This document shows positions 1 to 5,772 of a stretch of 5,772 nt of DNA, piece after piece (position 1 is the first letter of the stretch; each line of letters starts with the position of its first letter). The stretch comes from Prevotellaceae bacterium (GTDB lineage Bacteria > Bacteroidota > Bacteroidia > Bacteroidales > Bacteroidaceae): the NCBI GenBank assembly GCA_022508685.1, contig JAFLUS010000144.1, positions 1-5,772 of the forward strand. Direction: 5' to 3'. The position numbers and the translations under genes are program-made. Under the pieces are notes generated by a model. It was not told the DNA's origin, did not search any database, and worked only from the letters and a program-made list of their open reading frames with translations.

Positions 1-403
1 TACATCAATAGGTAGTTGCGAGATTTTGTATGATAAAAACGAGATGCTTTTGTCTGTAGATGCCTTGTTTCCCAAACACACTCTTGTGACTAATCTATTC
101 GGATACACACAAGTATTATCAAAATACAACAAGACGGAAGTATATCGATATAATGATTTTGATGCTCCTTCCGTTTTCAATTTGAAATCTTCCAACAGGT
201 ATCGACATCTGACATTAACCCATAAAAAAGAAAATTTTGTAAGGAACATTGATGTTGAAGATGTATTTTACGTTGTTGAATATGAATATACAGATACAAA
301 GGAATTATCTTCATCGACATTGTTGCAGGAAGATTACAATAAATATTCTGGAATGTTTCCAGCCATCGAAAGCATAAGCGAACAATTGGTTCGAGAAGAA
401 TAG
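1..403 (+). CDS. Hypothetical protein, 3' end only (5' truncated by window edge)
   Basis: I do not recognise this protein. The frame is open from base 2 to a TAG at 401-403, giving 133 visible residues, so the true start is probably left of the window. A TTG at 26 or ATG at 44 could serve as start, but nothing upstream marks either. The visible part is hydrophilic and rich in Tyr, Asn, Lys, Ser and Asp, with alternating polar/hydrophobic stretches such as VFYVVEYEYTD near the C-terminus. That pattern suggests beta strands. There is no membrane segment, Cys cluster or catalytic motif I can name. Base composition is AT-rich (about 30-33% G+C in samples 1-60 and 181-240) against about 53% in maf (661-720). 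Its stop lies 59 bases before maf on the same strand. It could be the tail of a Bacteroidota surface or periplasmic beta-rich protein, but that is a guess. Confidence 0.6.
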   Translation, partial: TSIGSCEILYDKNEMLLSVDALFPKHTLVTNLFGYTQVLSKYNKTEVYRYNDFDAPSVFNLKSSNRYRHLTLTHKKENFVRNIDVEDVFYVVEYEYTDTKELSSSTLLQEDYNKYSGMFPAIESISEQLVREE

Positions 404-462
404 TTAACCATTTCATAGAGAAACAATCTGCAAATATTACACTTGTTAATGACAAAGAACAA

Positions 463-1065
463 ATGATGATATTATCCAACATTCAACCCTATCGCATCGT
501 GCTGGCAAGCAATTCGCCACGCCGTAAGGAATTGCTCGCAGGATTGGGCTTATCGTTCCAAGTCCGCACGCTGCAAGACATTGACGAGAGTTATCCCGCT
601 ACGCTGCAAGGCGAGGACATCCCGATGCACATTGCCAACAAAAAAGCCGCAGCCTATTTGCCGACGATGGCTGACGACGAAATGCTCATCACAGCCGACA
701 CTATCGTGTATGTGCGTCATGACAACGGACAAGGCGAAGTGCTCGGAAAACCCGCAGACGAAGCCGATGCACAGCGTATGTTGCAACAACTTTCGGGACG
801 AAGCCACGAAGTCATTACGGGCGTCAGCATCGTTACCAAAGAAAAGCAACGCACATTTTCCGTCACCAGCCACGTGTCATTTGCCAACCTCACAGCAGAG
901 GAAATCGATTACTACGTCAAAGAGTATCGTCCGCTCGACAAGGCTGGCGCGTATGGCATTCAAGAGTGGATAGGATTCATCGGTGTCAATGGGTTGAACG
1001 GCTCCTACTTCAACGTGATGGGACTCCCCGTCCAACGACTATACGAAGAACTCAAAGCATGGTAA
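463..1065 (+). CDS. maf: Maf family nucleoside triphosphate pyrophosphatase (dTTP/UTP type)
   Basis: A 200-residue cytoplasmic Maf/HAM1-fold enzyme, normal length for the family. Maf proteins hydrolyse (d)NTPs to the monophosphate plus pyrophosphate and are thought to clear non-canonical or excess nucleotides; they were first linked to septum formation. Motifs seen in order: the N-terminal substrate loop ASNSPRRKELL (15-25), ADT (78-80) with the catalytic Asp79, LGKP (94-97), GRSHEVITGV (112-121), DKAGAYGIQ (159-167) and GSYFNVMGLP (180-189). The Arg in SPRR, Thr80 and Gln167 match the residues that mark the dTTP/UTP-preferring YhdE subgroup rather than the m7GTP-preferring YceF subgroup; this specificity is inferred. 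Two adjacent ATGs (463, 466) are possible starts. There is no in-frame ATG, GTG or TTG further upstream in the gap and no clear Shine-Dalgarno. The TAA stop is followed by about 200 noncoding bases. Confidence 0.95.
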   Translation: MMILSNIQPYRIVLASNSPRRKELLAGLGLSFQVRTLQDIDESYPATLQGEDIPMHIANKKAAAYLPTMADDEMLITADTIVYVRHDNGQGEVLGKPADEADAQRMLQQLSGRSHEVITGVSIVTKEKQRTFSVTSHVSFANLTAEEIDYYVKEYRPLDKAGAYGIQEWIGFIGVNGLNGSYFNVMGLPVQRLYEELKAW

Positions 1066-1141
1066 GTAAGCCACAAAAAGAGAATGGAAATCGCATCTTT
1101 CGCCAAATACTGCGACTTTTTTGCAAAAACAAATCAAATAA

Positions 1142-1173
1142 TTTGGTTTTTTGGAACAAATCCACTACTTTTG
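1142..1173 (+). promoter_or_regulatory. Bacteroidota-type vegetative promoter for ppdK
   Basis: TTTG at 1142-1145 (the -33 element) is followed after exactly 20 bases by TACTTTTG at 1166-1173, a full match to the TAnnTTTG -7 element used by the Bacteroidota primary sigma factor. The predicted transcript start is about 1178-1181, leaving a ppdK leader of roughly 85-90 bases. The -33 element lies in an 11-base dyad, CAAAT-A-ATTTG (1135-1145). The motif match is directly seen; promoter activity and start site are inferred from known consensus spacing. Confidence 0.7.
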
Positions 1174-1187
1174 CTGAAATGAAAGTC

Positions 1188-1214
1188 CGCACGCTACGGC
1201 AGTGCGCCATTTTT
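1188..1214 (+). promoter_or_regulatory. Leader hairpin with C(UACG)G tetraloop followed by a short T-run
   Basis: CGCAC (1188-1192) pairs with GTGCG (1202-1206). Inside, GC (1193-1194) pairs with GC (1199-1200) around the loop TACG (1195-1198), leaving A1201 as a single bulge. The loop and its closing pair form C(UACG)G, a member of the unusually stable UNCG tetraloop class. Five T residues follow at 1210-1214. The hairpin would sit about 8-10 bases from the predicted 5' end of the ppdK transcript. It could protect the 5' end, act as a small attenuator, or serve as a weak terminator for transcripts coming through from maf. The stem is only seven pairs and the T-run is short, so the role is open. 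Confidence 0.45.
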
Positions 1215-1266
1215 CATCGTCAACAATTCAAACATTTATTCTATATTTAATTATTAACACACAATT

Positions 1267-3987
1267 ATGAGTCAAAAAAGAGTTTATACTTTCGGTAACG
1301 GAAAAGCCGAAGGTAATGCTAAAATGAGAGAGGAACTCGGTGGTAAAGGTGCCAACCTTGCCGAAATGAACCTCATCGGTGTACCCGTTCCTCCCGGATT
1401 CACAATTACAACAGATTGCTGTAACGAATACTACGCAGTTGGTCAGCAGAAAATCATGGAACTGCTGAACGACGACGTTATGGCAGCCGTGAAGCACATT
1501 GAAGAGTTGATGAACTCCAAGTTCGGCGACAAGGAAAACCCGCTGTTGGTTTCTGTCCGTTCGGGCGCACGTGCATCAATGCCGGGTATGATGGACACCA
1601 TCCTCAACCTCGGTCTGAACGACGAGGTGGCTGAAGGTATGGTTCGCAAGACCAACAACCCTCACTTCGTTTACGACTCTTACCGCCGTTTCGTACAAAT
1701 GTACGGTGACGTGGTACTCGAAATGAAGCCCGTCAACAAAGAAGACATCGACCCGTTTGAAGAAATCATCGAACAGGTGAAGGCTATCCGCGGCATCAAG
1801 TTGGATAAAGACCTCTCTGTTGAAGAATTGAAGGAACTGGTAAAACGCTTCAAGGCTGCCATCAAGGAACGTACAGGCAAGGACTTCCCCGACGACCCCA
1901 TCGAACAACTTTGGGGTGCTATCTGCGCCGTATTCCGCAGTTGGATGAACGAACGCGCTATCCTCTACCGCAAGATGGAAGGAATTCCCGACGAATGGGG
2001 AACAGCCGTTTCCGTTATGGCAATGGTATTCGGTAACATGGGCGACACGAGCGCAACAGGCGTATGCTTCAGCCGCGACGCAGCCAATGGTGAAAACGTG
2101 TTCAACGGCGAATACCTCGTTAACGCACAGGGTGAAGACGTGGTTGCCGGTATCCGCACACCGCAGCAAATTACCAAGTTGGGTAGCCAACGTTGGGCAG
2201 AACGTGCCGGAATCAGCGAAGAAGAACGTGTTGCCAAATATCCTTCTATGGAAGAAGCGATGCCCGAAATCTATGCACAACTCAATAGCCTCCAAGAGAA
2301 ACTCGAAGAGCACTATCGTGATATGCAAGATATGGAGTTCACCGTTCAAGAAGGCAAATTGTGGTTCCTCCAGACCCGTAATGGTAAGCGCACTGGTGCT
2401 GCCATGGTGAAAATCGCCATCGACCTCCTGCACGAAGGTAAGATTGACGAGCAGACAGCCATTATGCGTTGTGAACCGCAAAAACTCGACGAACTCCTCC
2501 ACCCCGTATTCGACAAGAAGGCACTCTCTACTGCAAAAGTCATTGCACAAGGACTTCCCGCATCTCCGGGTGCAGGTTGCGGTCAGATTGTATTCCACGC
2601 TGACGATGCACAGGCTTGGCACGCAGACGGCCACAAGGTAGTTCTCGTTCGTATCGAAACCAGCCCGGAAGACCTCGCCGGTATGTCGGCTGCAGAAGGT
2701 ATCCTTACCGCACGCGGTGGTATGACTTCACACGCTGCCGTTGTCGCACGTGGTATGGGTAAGTGCTGTGTCAGCGGTGTTGGCGCACTCAATGTAGACT
2801 ACAAGACAAAGACCGTTGAAATCGACGGCGTTACTTACAAAGAAGGTGACTACATCTCTATCAATGGTACGACCGGTCAGGTATACGCAGGTGAAGTGCC
2901 GACAAAGGCTGCAGAACTCAGCGGCGATTTCAAGGAACTGATGGACCTCTGCGACAAGTACACCAAGTTGCAGGTACGTACCAATGCAGACACTCCGCAT
3001 GATGCACAAGTTGCACGCGAATTCGGTGCAAAGGGTATCGGTCTGACACGTACAGAGCATATGTTCTTCGACGACCAGAAAATCATCGCTATGCGTCAGA
3101 TGATTCTTGCCGACAGCGCAAAGGGTCGCGAAGAGGCTTTGGCAAAACTGCTTCCTTATCAGAAAGCCGACTTCAAGGGCATCCTCGAAGCAATGGACGG
3201 TCTGCCCGTCAACATCCGTTTGCTCGACCCGCCACTCCACGAGTTCGTACCGCACGACCTCGCCGGACAGGAAATCATGGCAAAGGAAATGGGCGTAGAC
3301 TTGCAAACCATCAAGCGTCGCGTTGCATCGTTGGCAGAAAACAACCCGATGCTCGGTCACCGCGGTTGCCGTTTGGGTATCACATTCCCCGAAATCACGG
3401 CTATGCAGACACGCGCTATCCTCAGCGCTGCTTGCGAACTGAAGAAGGAAGGCAAAGACCCAAAACCCGAAATCATGGTTCCGCTCATCGGTATCCTCTA
3501 TGAGTTGAAGCAGCAAAAGGAAATCATCCAGCGTACTGCGAAGGAAGTATTTGCAGAATACGGCATCGAAGTAGAATTCGAAATCGGTACAATGATTGAG
3601 ATTCCTCGCGCAGCCCTCACTGCAGACCGTATCGCAACTGAAGCAGAATACTTCTCATTCGGTACGAACGACCTCACGCAGATGACCTTCGGTTATAGCC
3701 GCGACGACATCGCATCCTTCCTCCCCGCATATCTGGAGAAGAAGATTCTGAAGGTAGACCCATTCCAAGTGCTCGACCAAAATGGTGTTGGTCAACTCGT
3801 GCAGATGGCAGTCGAGAAAGGTCGCGCCATCCGTCCGAACCTCCGCACCGGTATCTGCGGCGAACATGGTGGCGAACCCACATCCGTGAAGTTCTGCGCG
3901 AAGATTGGTCTTAACTACGCTTCCTGCTCACCGTTCCGCGTGCCCATCGCACGTCTTGCTGCGGCCCAGGCAGCCGTAGAGGAATAA
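1267..3987 (+). CDS. ppdK: Pyruvate, phosphate dikinase
   Basis: A cytoplasmic 906-residue enzyme catalysing pyruvate + ATP + Pi <-> PEP + AMP + PPi; in anaerobes it can run either way, for gluconeogenesis or PPi-using glycolysis. Domain order is the standard one. The N-terminal ATP-grasp nucleotide-binding domain (about 1-380) has GGKGANLAEM (25-34), SVRSGARASMPGMMDT (96-111) and LQTRNGKRTG (368-377). The swivelling phosphohistidine domain (about 430-545) has GGMTSHAAV (484-492), with catalytic His489 and the Thr487 that regulatory proteins phosphorylate in plant PPDK. The C-terminal PEP/pyruvate TIM barrel (about 560-900) has RTEHMFF (595-601), RLLDPPLHEF (651-660), GTMIEIPRAAL (774-784), GTNDLTQ (799-805) and GICGEHGG (862-869) with acid/base Cys864. 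It is somewhat longer than the 874-residue Clostridium symbiosum enzyme. Nothing is truncated. The ATG at 1267 follows an A/T-rich leader with no Shine-Dalgarno. TTA, CTA and TCA codons are scarce, suggesting strong codon bias and high expression. Its own promoter and terminator hairpin suggest a monocistronic unit. Confidence 0.98.
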   Translation: MSQKRVYTFGNGKAEGNAKMREELGGKGANLAEMNLIGVPVPPGFTITTDCCNEYYAVGQQKIMELLNDDVMAAVKHIEELMNSKFGDKENPLLVSVRSGARASMPGMMDTILNLGLNDEVAEGMVRKTNNPHFVYDSYRRFVQMYGDVVLEMKPVNKEDIDPFEEIIEQVKAIRGIKLDKDLSVEELKELVKRFKAAIKERTGKDFPDDPIEQLWGAICAVFRSWMNERAILYRKMEGIPDEWGTAVSVMAMVFGNMGDTSATGVCFSRDAANGENVFNGEYLVNAQGEDVVAGIRTPQQITKLGSQRWAERAGISEEERVAKYPSMEEAMPEIYAQLNSLQEKLEEHYRDMQDMEFTVQEGKLWFLQTRNGKRTGAAMVKIAIDLLHEGKIDEQTAIMRCEPQKLDELLHPVFDKKALSTAKVIAQGLPASPGAGCGQIVFHADDAQAWHADGHKVVLVRIETSPEDLAGMSAAEGILTARGGMTSHAAVVARGMGKCCVSGVGALNVDYKTKTVEIDGVTYKEGDYISINGTTGQVYAGEVPTKAAELSGDFKELMDLCDKYTKLQVRTNADTPHDAQVAREFGAKGIGLTRTEHMFFDDQKIIAMRQMILADSAKGREEALAKLLPYQKADFKGILEAMDGLPVNIRLLDPPLHEFVPHDLAGQEIMAKEMGVDLQTIKRRVASLAENNPMLGHRGCRLGITFPEITAMQTRAILSAACELKKEGKDPKPEIMVPLIGILYELKQQKEIIQRTAKEVFAEYGIEVEFEIGTMIEIPRAALTADRIATEAEYFSFGTNDLTQMTFGYSRDDIASFLPAYLEKKILKVDPFQVLDQNGVGQLVQMAVEKGRAIRPNLRTGICGEHGGEPTSVKFCAKIGLNYASCSPFRVPIARLAAAQAAVEE

Positions 3988-4020
3988 TCGAAAGGTGCTG
4001 CAAATAAACTAAACTATATC

Positions 4021-4060
4021 AAGGGCAAGTATCTGGAGAACAGGTGCTTGCCCTTTACTT
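4021..4060 (+). terminator. Long hairpin after ppdK, probable transcription terminator
   Basis: AAGGGCAAG (4021-4029) pairs perfectly with CTTGCCCTT (4047-4055). The stem continues through TAT/GTG (4030-4032 with 4044-4046, two G-U pairs) and CTG/CAG (4033-4035 with 4041-4043), closing on a five-base loop, GAGAA (4036-4040). That is 15 continuous pairs starting 33 bases after the ppdK stop. The following tract is TACTT after the last paired T, poor in U compared with a classical intrinsic terminator, so it may stop RNA polymerase only partly or act as a 3'-end stabiliser. Placement between two genes on the same strand fits a terminator that still permits some read-through into the transporter gene. 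Confidence 0.65.
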
Positions 4061-4096
4061 AAGGGCTATTCAATAGGTATTAAGAAAGGGAAAAAG

Positions 4097-5772
4097 ATGA
4101 AAAAGTGGCATCTATCTAAACCTGAGTTGTTTTACACACTCAAGGATTATAACAAACAGAAGTTCACTGCCGACCTCATGGCTGGCATCATTGTCGGCAT
4201 TGTTGCCCTGCCGCTTGCCATTGCATTTGGCATTGCATCAGGTGTCTCTCCTGAAAAGGGCATTCTCACAGCCATCATTGCAGGATTGGCAATCAGCATT
4301 TTTGGTGGAAGCCGTGTGCAGATAGGCGGGCCAACCGGTGCATTCATTGTGATTATCTATGGCATTATTCAGCAATACGGATTGACAGGGCTTGCCATTG
4401 CCACCATTTTAGCAGGTTTGTTCCTCATTCTTTTAGGTGTCTTGAGGCTGGGAACCATTATCCGTTACATTCCATACCCTATTATCGTAGGTTTCACAAG
4501 TGGTATTGCCTTGACCATTTTCTCTACTCAAATTAAAGATTTGTTCGGGTTGCACATAGAGGGGGCCGTACCTGCCGACTTCATTGCCAAGTGGGCATGT
4601 TACATTCAGAATTTCAACACAATAGACTTTGCCACAGCCATCATGGGTATCTTGTCTGTTGTGATTATTGCGTGCACCCCGATGGTCAGCAAGAAAGTGC
4701 CCGGTTCTTTGGTTGCCATCATCGTGATGACCATTGCCGGCATCGTGATGACAAACTATTTTGGCATCCATGTAGATACCATTGGCGACCGTTTCGACAT
4801 CAAGCCCTCCCTTCCCGAAGCAGACATTCCTACTTTAAGTTGGGATAAGATAAAAGGATTGATTTCTCCTGCCATTACCATTGCTGTCTTAGGTGCAATT
4901 GAGAGCCTATTGTCTGCTACCGTTGCAGACGGTATTATCGGTAAAAAGCATGATTCTAATCAAGAACTGATTGGTCAAGGCATAGCCAATGTGCTCAGCC
5001 CTATTTGTGGCGGCATCCCTGCGACCGGAGCCATTGCGCGAACAATGACCAACATCAACAATGGTGGCAAAACACCTGTTGCAGGTATCATCCATGCTGT
5101 TGTTTTGCTGCTGATATATTTCTTCCTCATGCCTTACGCCAAATACATCCCCATGTCCTGTCTGGCAGGCGTGCTTGTGGTCGTCAGTTACAACATGAGC
5201 GGTTGGAGGACAGTTCGTGAACTGATGCACAATCCGAAAAGCGACACGTTCGTCTTATGCCTCACCTTCATTCTCACCGTTATTTTCGATTTGACTGTCG
5301 CGATTGAAGTAGGCTTGATGTTGGCTTGTATGCTTTGCATGCGCCGAATGGCAGAAACCACGCAAGTCAGCGTTCTCACAGATGACGATGACATTGACCC
5401 AACCGCAGAGACCGACATTGCGGAAAATCCCAACATAGAACACCTTAGCATTCCCGAACACGTTGAAGTGTACGAAATCAATGGTCCTTATTTCTTTGGC
5501 ATCGCCAACAAGTTTGAGGAGGTGATGGCACGCATGAAGGAACGGCCGACTGTCCGCATTATCCGTATGAGAAAAGTGCCATTTATTGATTCTACAGGAA
5601 TTCACAACCTCACTACTTTGATTGGAATGTCAAAAAAAGAGGGTATCAAGATTATCCTTTCGGGAGTTAATGACTATGTGCGCGACGTCCTTAACAAAAA
5701 TGGATTTAAGGAATTAGTAGGCGAAGAAAACATCTGCCCGAACATCAATGAAGCCTTAGAGCGTGCCAAGCA
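4097..5772 (+). CDS. SulP-family inorganic anion transporter with STAS domain (3' end beyond window)
   Basis: The frame is open from ATG 4097 to the right edge: 558 codons with no stop, so the C-terminus is missing. By family length it is likely nearly complete. SulP (SLC26-like) inner-membrane carriers move sulfate, bicarbonate, dicarboxylates or other anions; the substrate cannot be read from this sequence. The membrane part spans about residues 26-415, with hydrophobic segments near 26-47, 52-70, 76-95, 98-116, 124-145, 180-197, 203-222, 255-275, 328-346, 352-367 and 384-413. Family hallmarks are VALPLAIAFGIASGVSP (36-52), GGPTGAF (77-83), AIESLLSATVADG (267-279) and GGIPATGAIARTMTN (305-319). 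An acidic linker (about 428-458) leads to a STAS domain (about 457-556) with the DSTG motif at 498-501, where Asp498-Ser499 align with the Asp-Ser of SpoIIAA-type STAS domains. The start is supported by a purine-rich GAAAGGGAAAAAG (4084-4096) directly upstream and the lack of an earlier in-frame ATG after ppdK. No promoter of the Bacteroidota consensus was found in the gap. Confidence 0.93.
   Translation, partial: MKKWHLSKPELFYTLKDYNKQKFTADLMAGIIVGIVALPLAIAFGIASGVSPEKGILTAIIAGLAISIFGGSRVQIGGPTGAFIVIIYGIIQQYGLTGLAIATILAGLFLILLGVLRLGTIIRYIPYPIIVGFTSGIALTIFSTQIKDLFGLHIEGAVPADFIAKWACYIQNFNTIDFATAIMGILSVVIIACTPMVSKKVPGSLVAIIVMTIAGIVMTNYFGIHVDTIGDRFDIKPSLPEADIPTLSWDKIKGLISPAITIAVLGAIESLLSATVADGIIGKKHDSNQELIGQGIANVLSPICGGIPATGAIARTMTNINNGGKTPVAGIIHAVVLLLIYFFLMPYAKYIPMSCLAGVLVVVSYNMSGWRTVRELMHNPKSDTFVLCLTFILTVIFDLTVAIEVGLMLACMLCMRRMAETTQVSVLTDDDDIDPTAETDIAENPNIEHLSIPEHVEVYEINGPYFFGIANKFEEVMARMKERPTVRIIRMRKVPFIDSTGIHNLTTLIGMSKKEGIKIILSGVNDYVRDVLNKNGFKELVGEENICPNINEALERAK

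Noticed and set aside
438..445. TACACTTG upstream of maf as a -7 promoter element
   Set aside because: One mismatch to TAnnTTTG and no TTTG at the proper 19-21 base spacing upstream. maf may be transcribed from further upstream or from an element I cannot recognise.
550..873. Antisense and alternate-frame reading frames over maf (550-873 minus, 581-973 plus) and over the transporter gene (e.g. 4433-4771 minus, 5255-5605 minus)
   Set aside because: They lie entirely within strongly recognisable genes and their products have biased, low-information composition with no family motifs.
561..1195. Exact 13-base direct repeat AAGTCCGCACGCT at 561-573 (inside maf) and 1183-1195 (ppdK leader)
   Set aside because: A single 13-base match within a window this size is expected with a probability of a few tenths, and one copy is constrained coding sequence. 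No flanking similarity extends it.
1059..1250. Possible 63-residue small gene whose ATG overlaps the maf stop (ATGGTAA)
   Set aside because: The overlap looks like translational coupling, but the frame runs through the canonical ppdK promoter and the leader hairpin, and the predicted peptide has no recognisable features. I favour chance openness; ribosome profiling or conservation with synonymous substitutions would change this.
1576..2634. Long antisense reading frame (352 codons) opposite ppdK
   Set aside because: It is in exact codon register with ppdK. Antisense stops there would need TTA, CTA or TCA codons in ppdK, which this biased gene rarely uses. The Cys/His/Phe/Val-rich product looks like a codon-bias artefact. 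The same explains the antisense frames at 2728-3516 and 3655-3867.
4058..4084. Dyad CTTAA...TTAAG with inner CTA/TAG before the transporter gene
   Set aside because: Only 5 plus 3 pairs separated by an unpaired internal loop, all A/T-rich at the ends. Too weak to call an operator or RNA switch.
1..5772. Mobile elements, CRISPR arrays, tRNA/rRNA genes, toxin-antitoxin or defence genes
   Set aside because: No terminal inverted repeats, transposase or integrase motifs, regularly spaced repeats or cloverleaf-like sequence were seen on either strand.

Overview
The window suggests a member of the Bacteroidota, probably order Bacteroidales (Prevotella, Bacteroides or a relative). Three things point there: a close match to the Bacteroidota vegetative promoter (TTTG, 20-base spacer, TAnnTTTG) upstream of ppdK; start codons with A/T-rich leaders and no classical Shine-Dalgarno at maf and ppdK; and a long (906-residue) pyruvate phosphate dikinase of the kind I associate with this phylum. 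Genus cannot be fixed from the sequence. All four genes read on the + strand.

Layout. 1-403: the 3' end of an AT-rich gene of unknown function, cut by the left edge. 463-1065: maf, a nucleotide pyrophosphatase of the dTTP/UTP (YhdE) type. 1066-1266: a noncoding stretch with the ppdK promoter and a small leader hairpin that has a C(UACG)G tetraloop. 1267-3987: ppdK, complete, with every catalytic motif in place. 3988-4096: an intergenic stretch with a 15-pair hairpin, the likely ppdK terminator, whose 3' arm can also pair with a second AAGGGC downstream. 4097 to the right edge: a SulP-family anion transporter with a C-terminal STAS domain; no stop codon is reached.

How the genes may work together. 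Maf hydrolyses (d)NTPs to NMP and pyrophosphate. PPDK interconverts PEP, AMP and PPi with pyruvate, ATP and phosphate. SulP proteins import anions such as sulfate, bicarbonate or dicarboxylates. The shared link to pyrophosphate, and possibly to bicarbonate or C4 metabolism, is only suggestive. ppdK appears to have its own promoter and terminator, so these look like neighbours rather than one operon.

I found no tRNA, rRNA, CRISPR array, insertion sequence or phage gene. The content is mostly housekeeping, and I do not see a convincing undescribed system. The parts most worth a second look are the two noncoding RNA structures flanking ppdK and the compositional break before maf.
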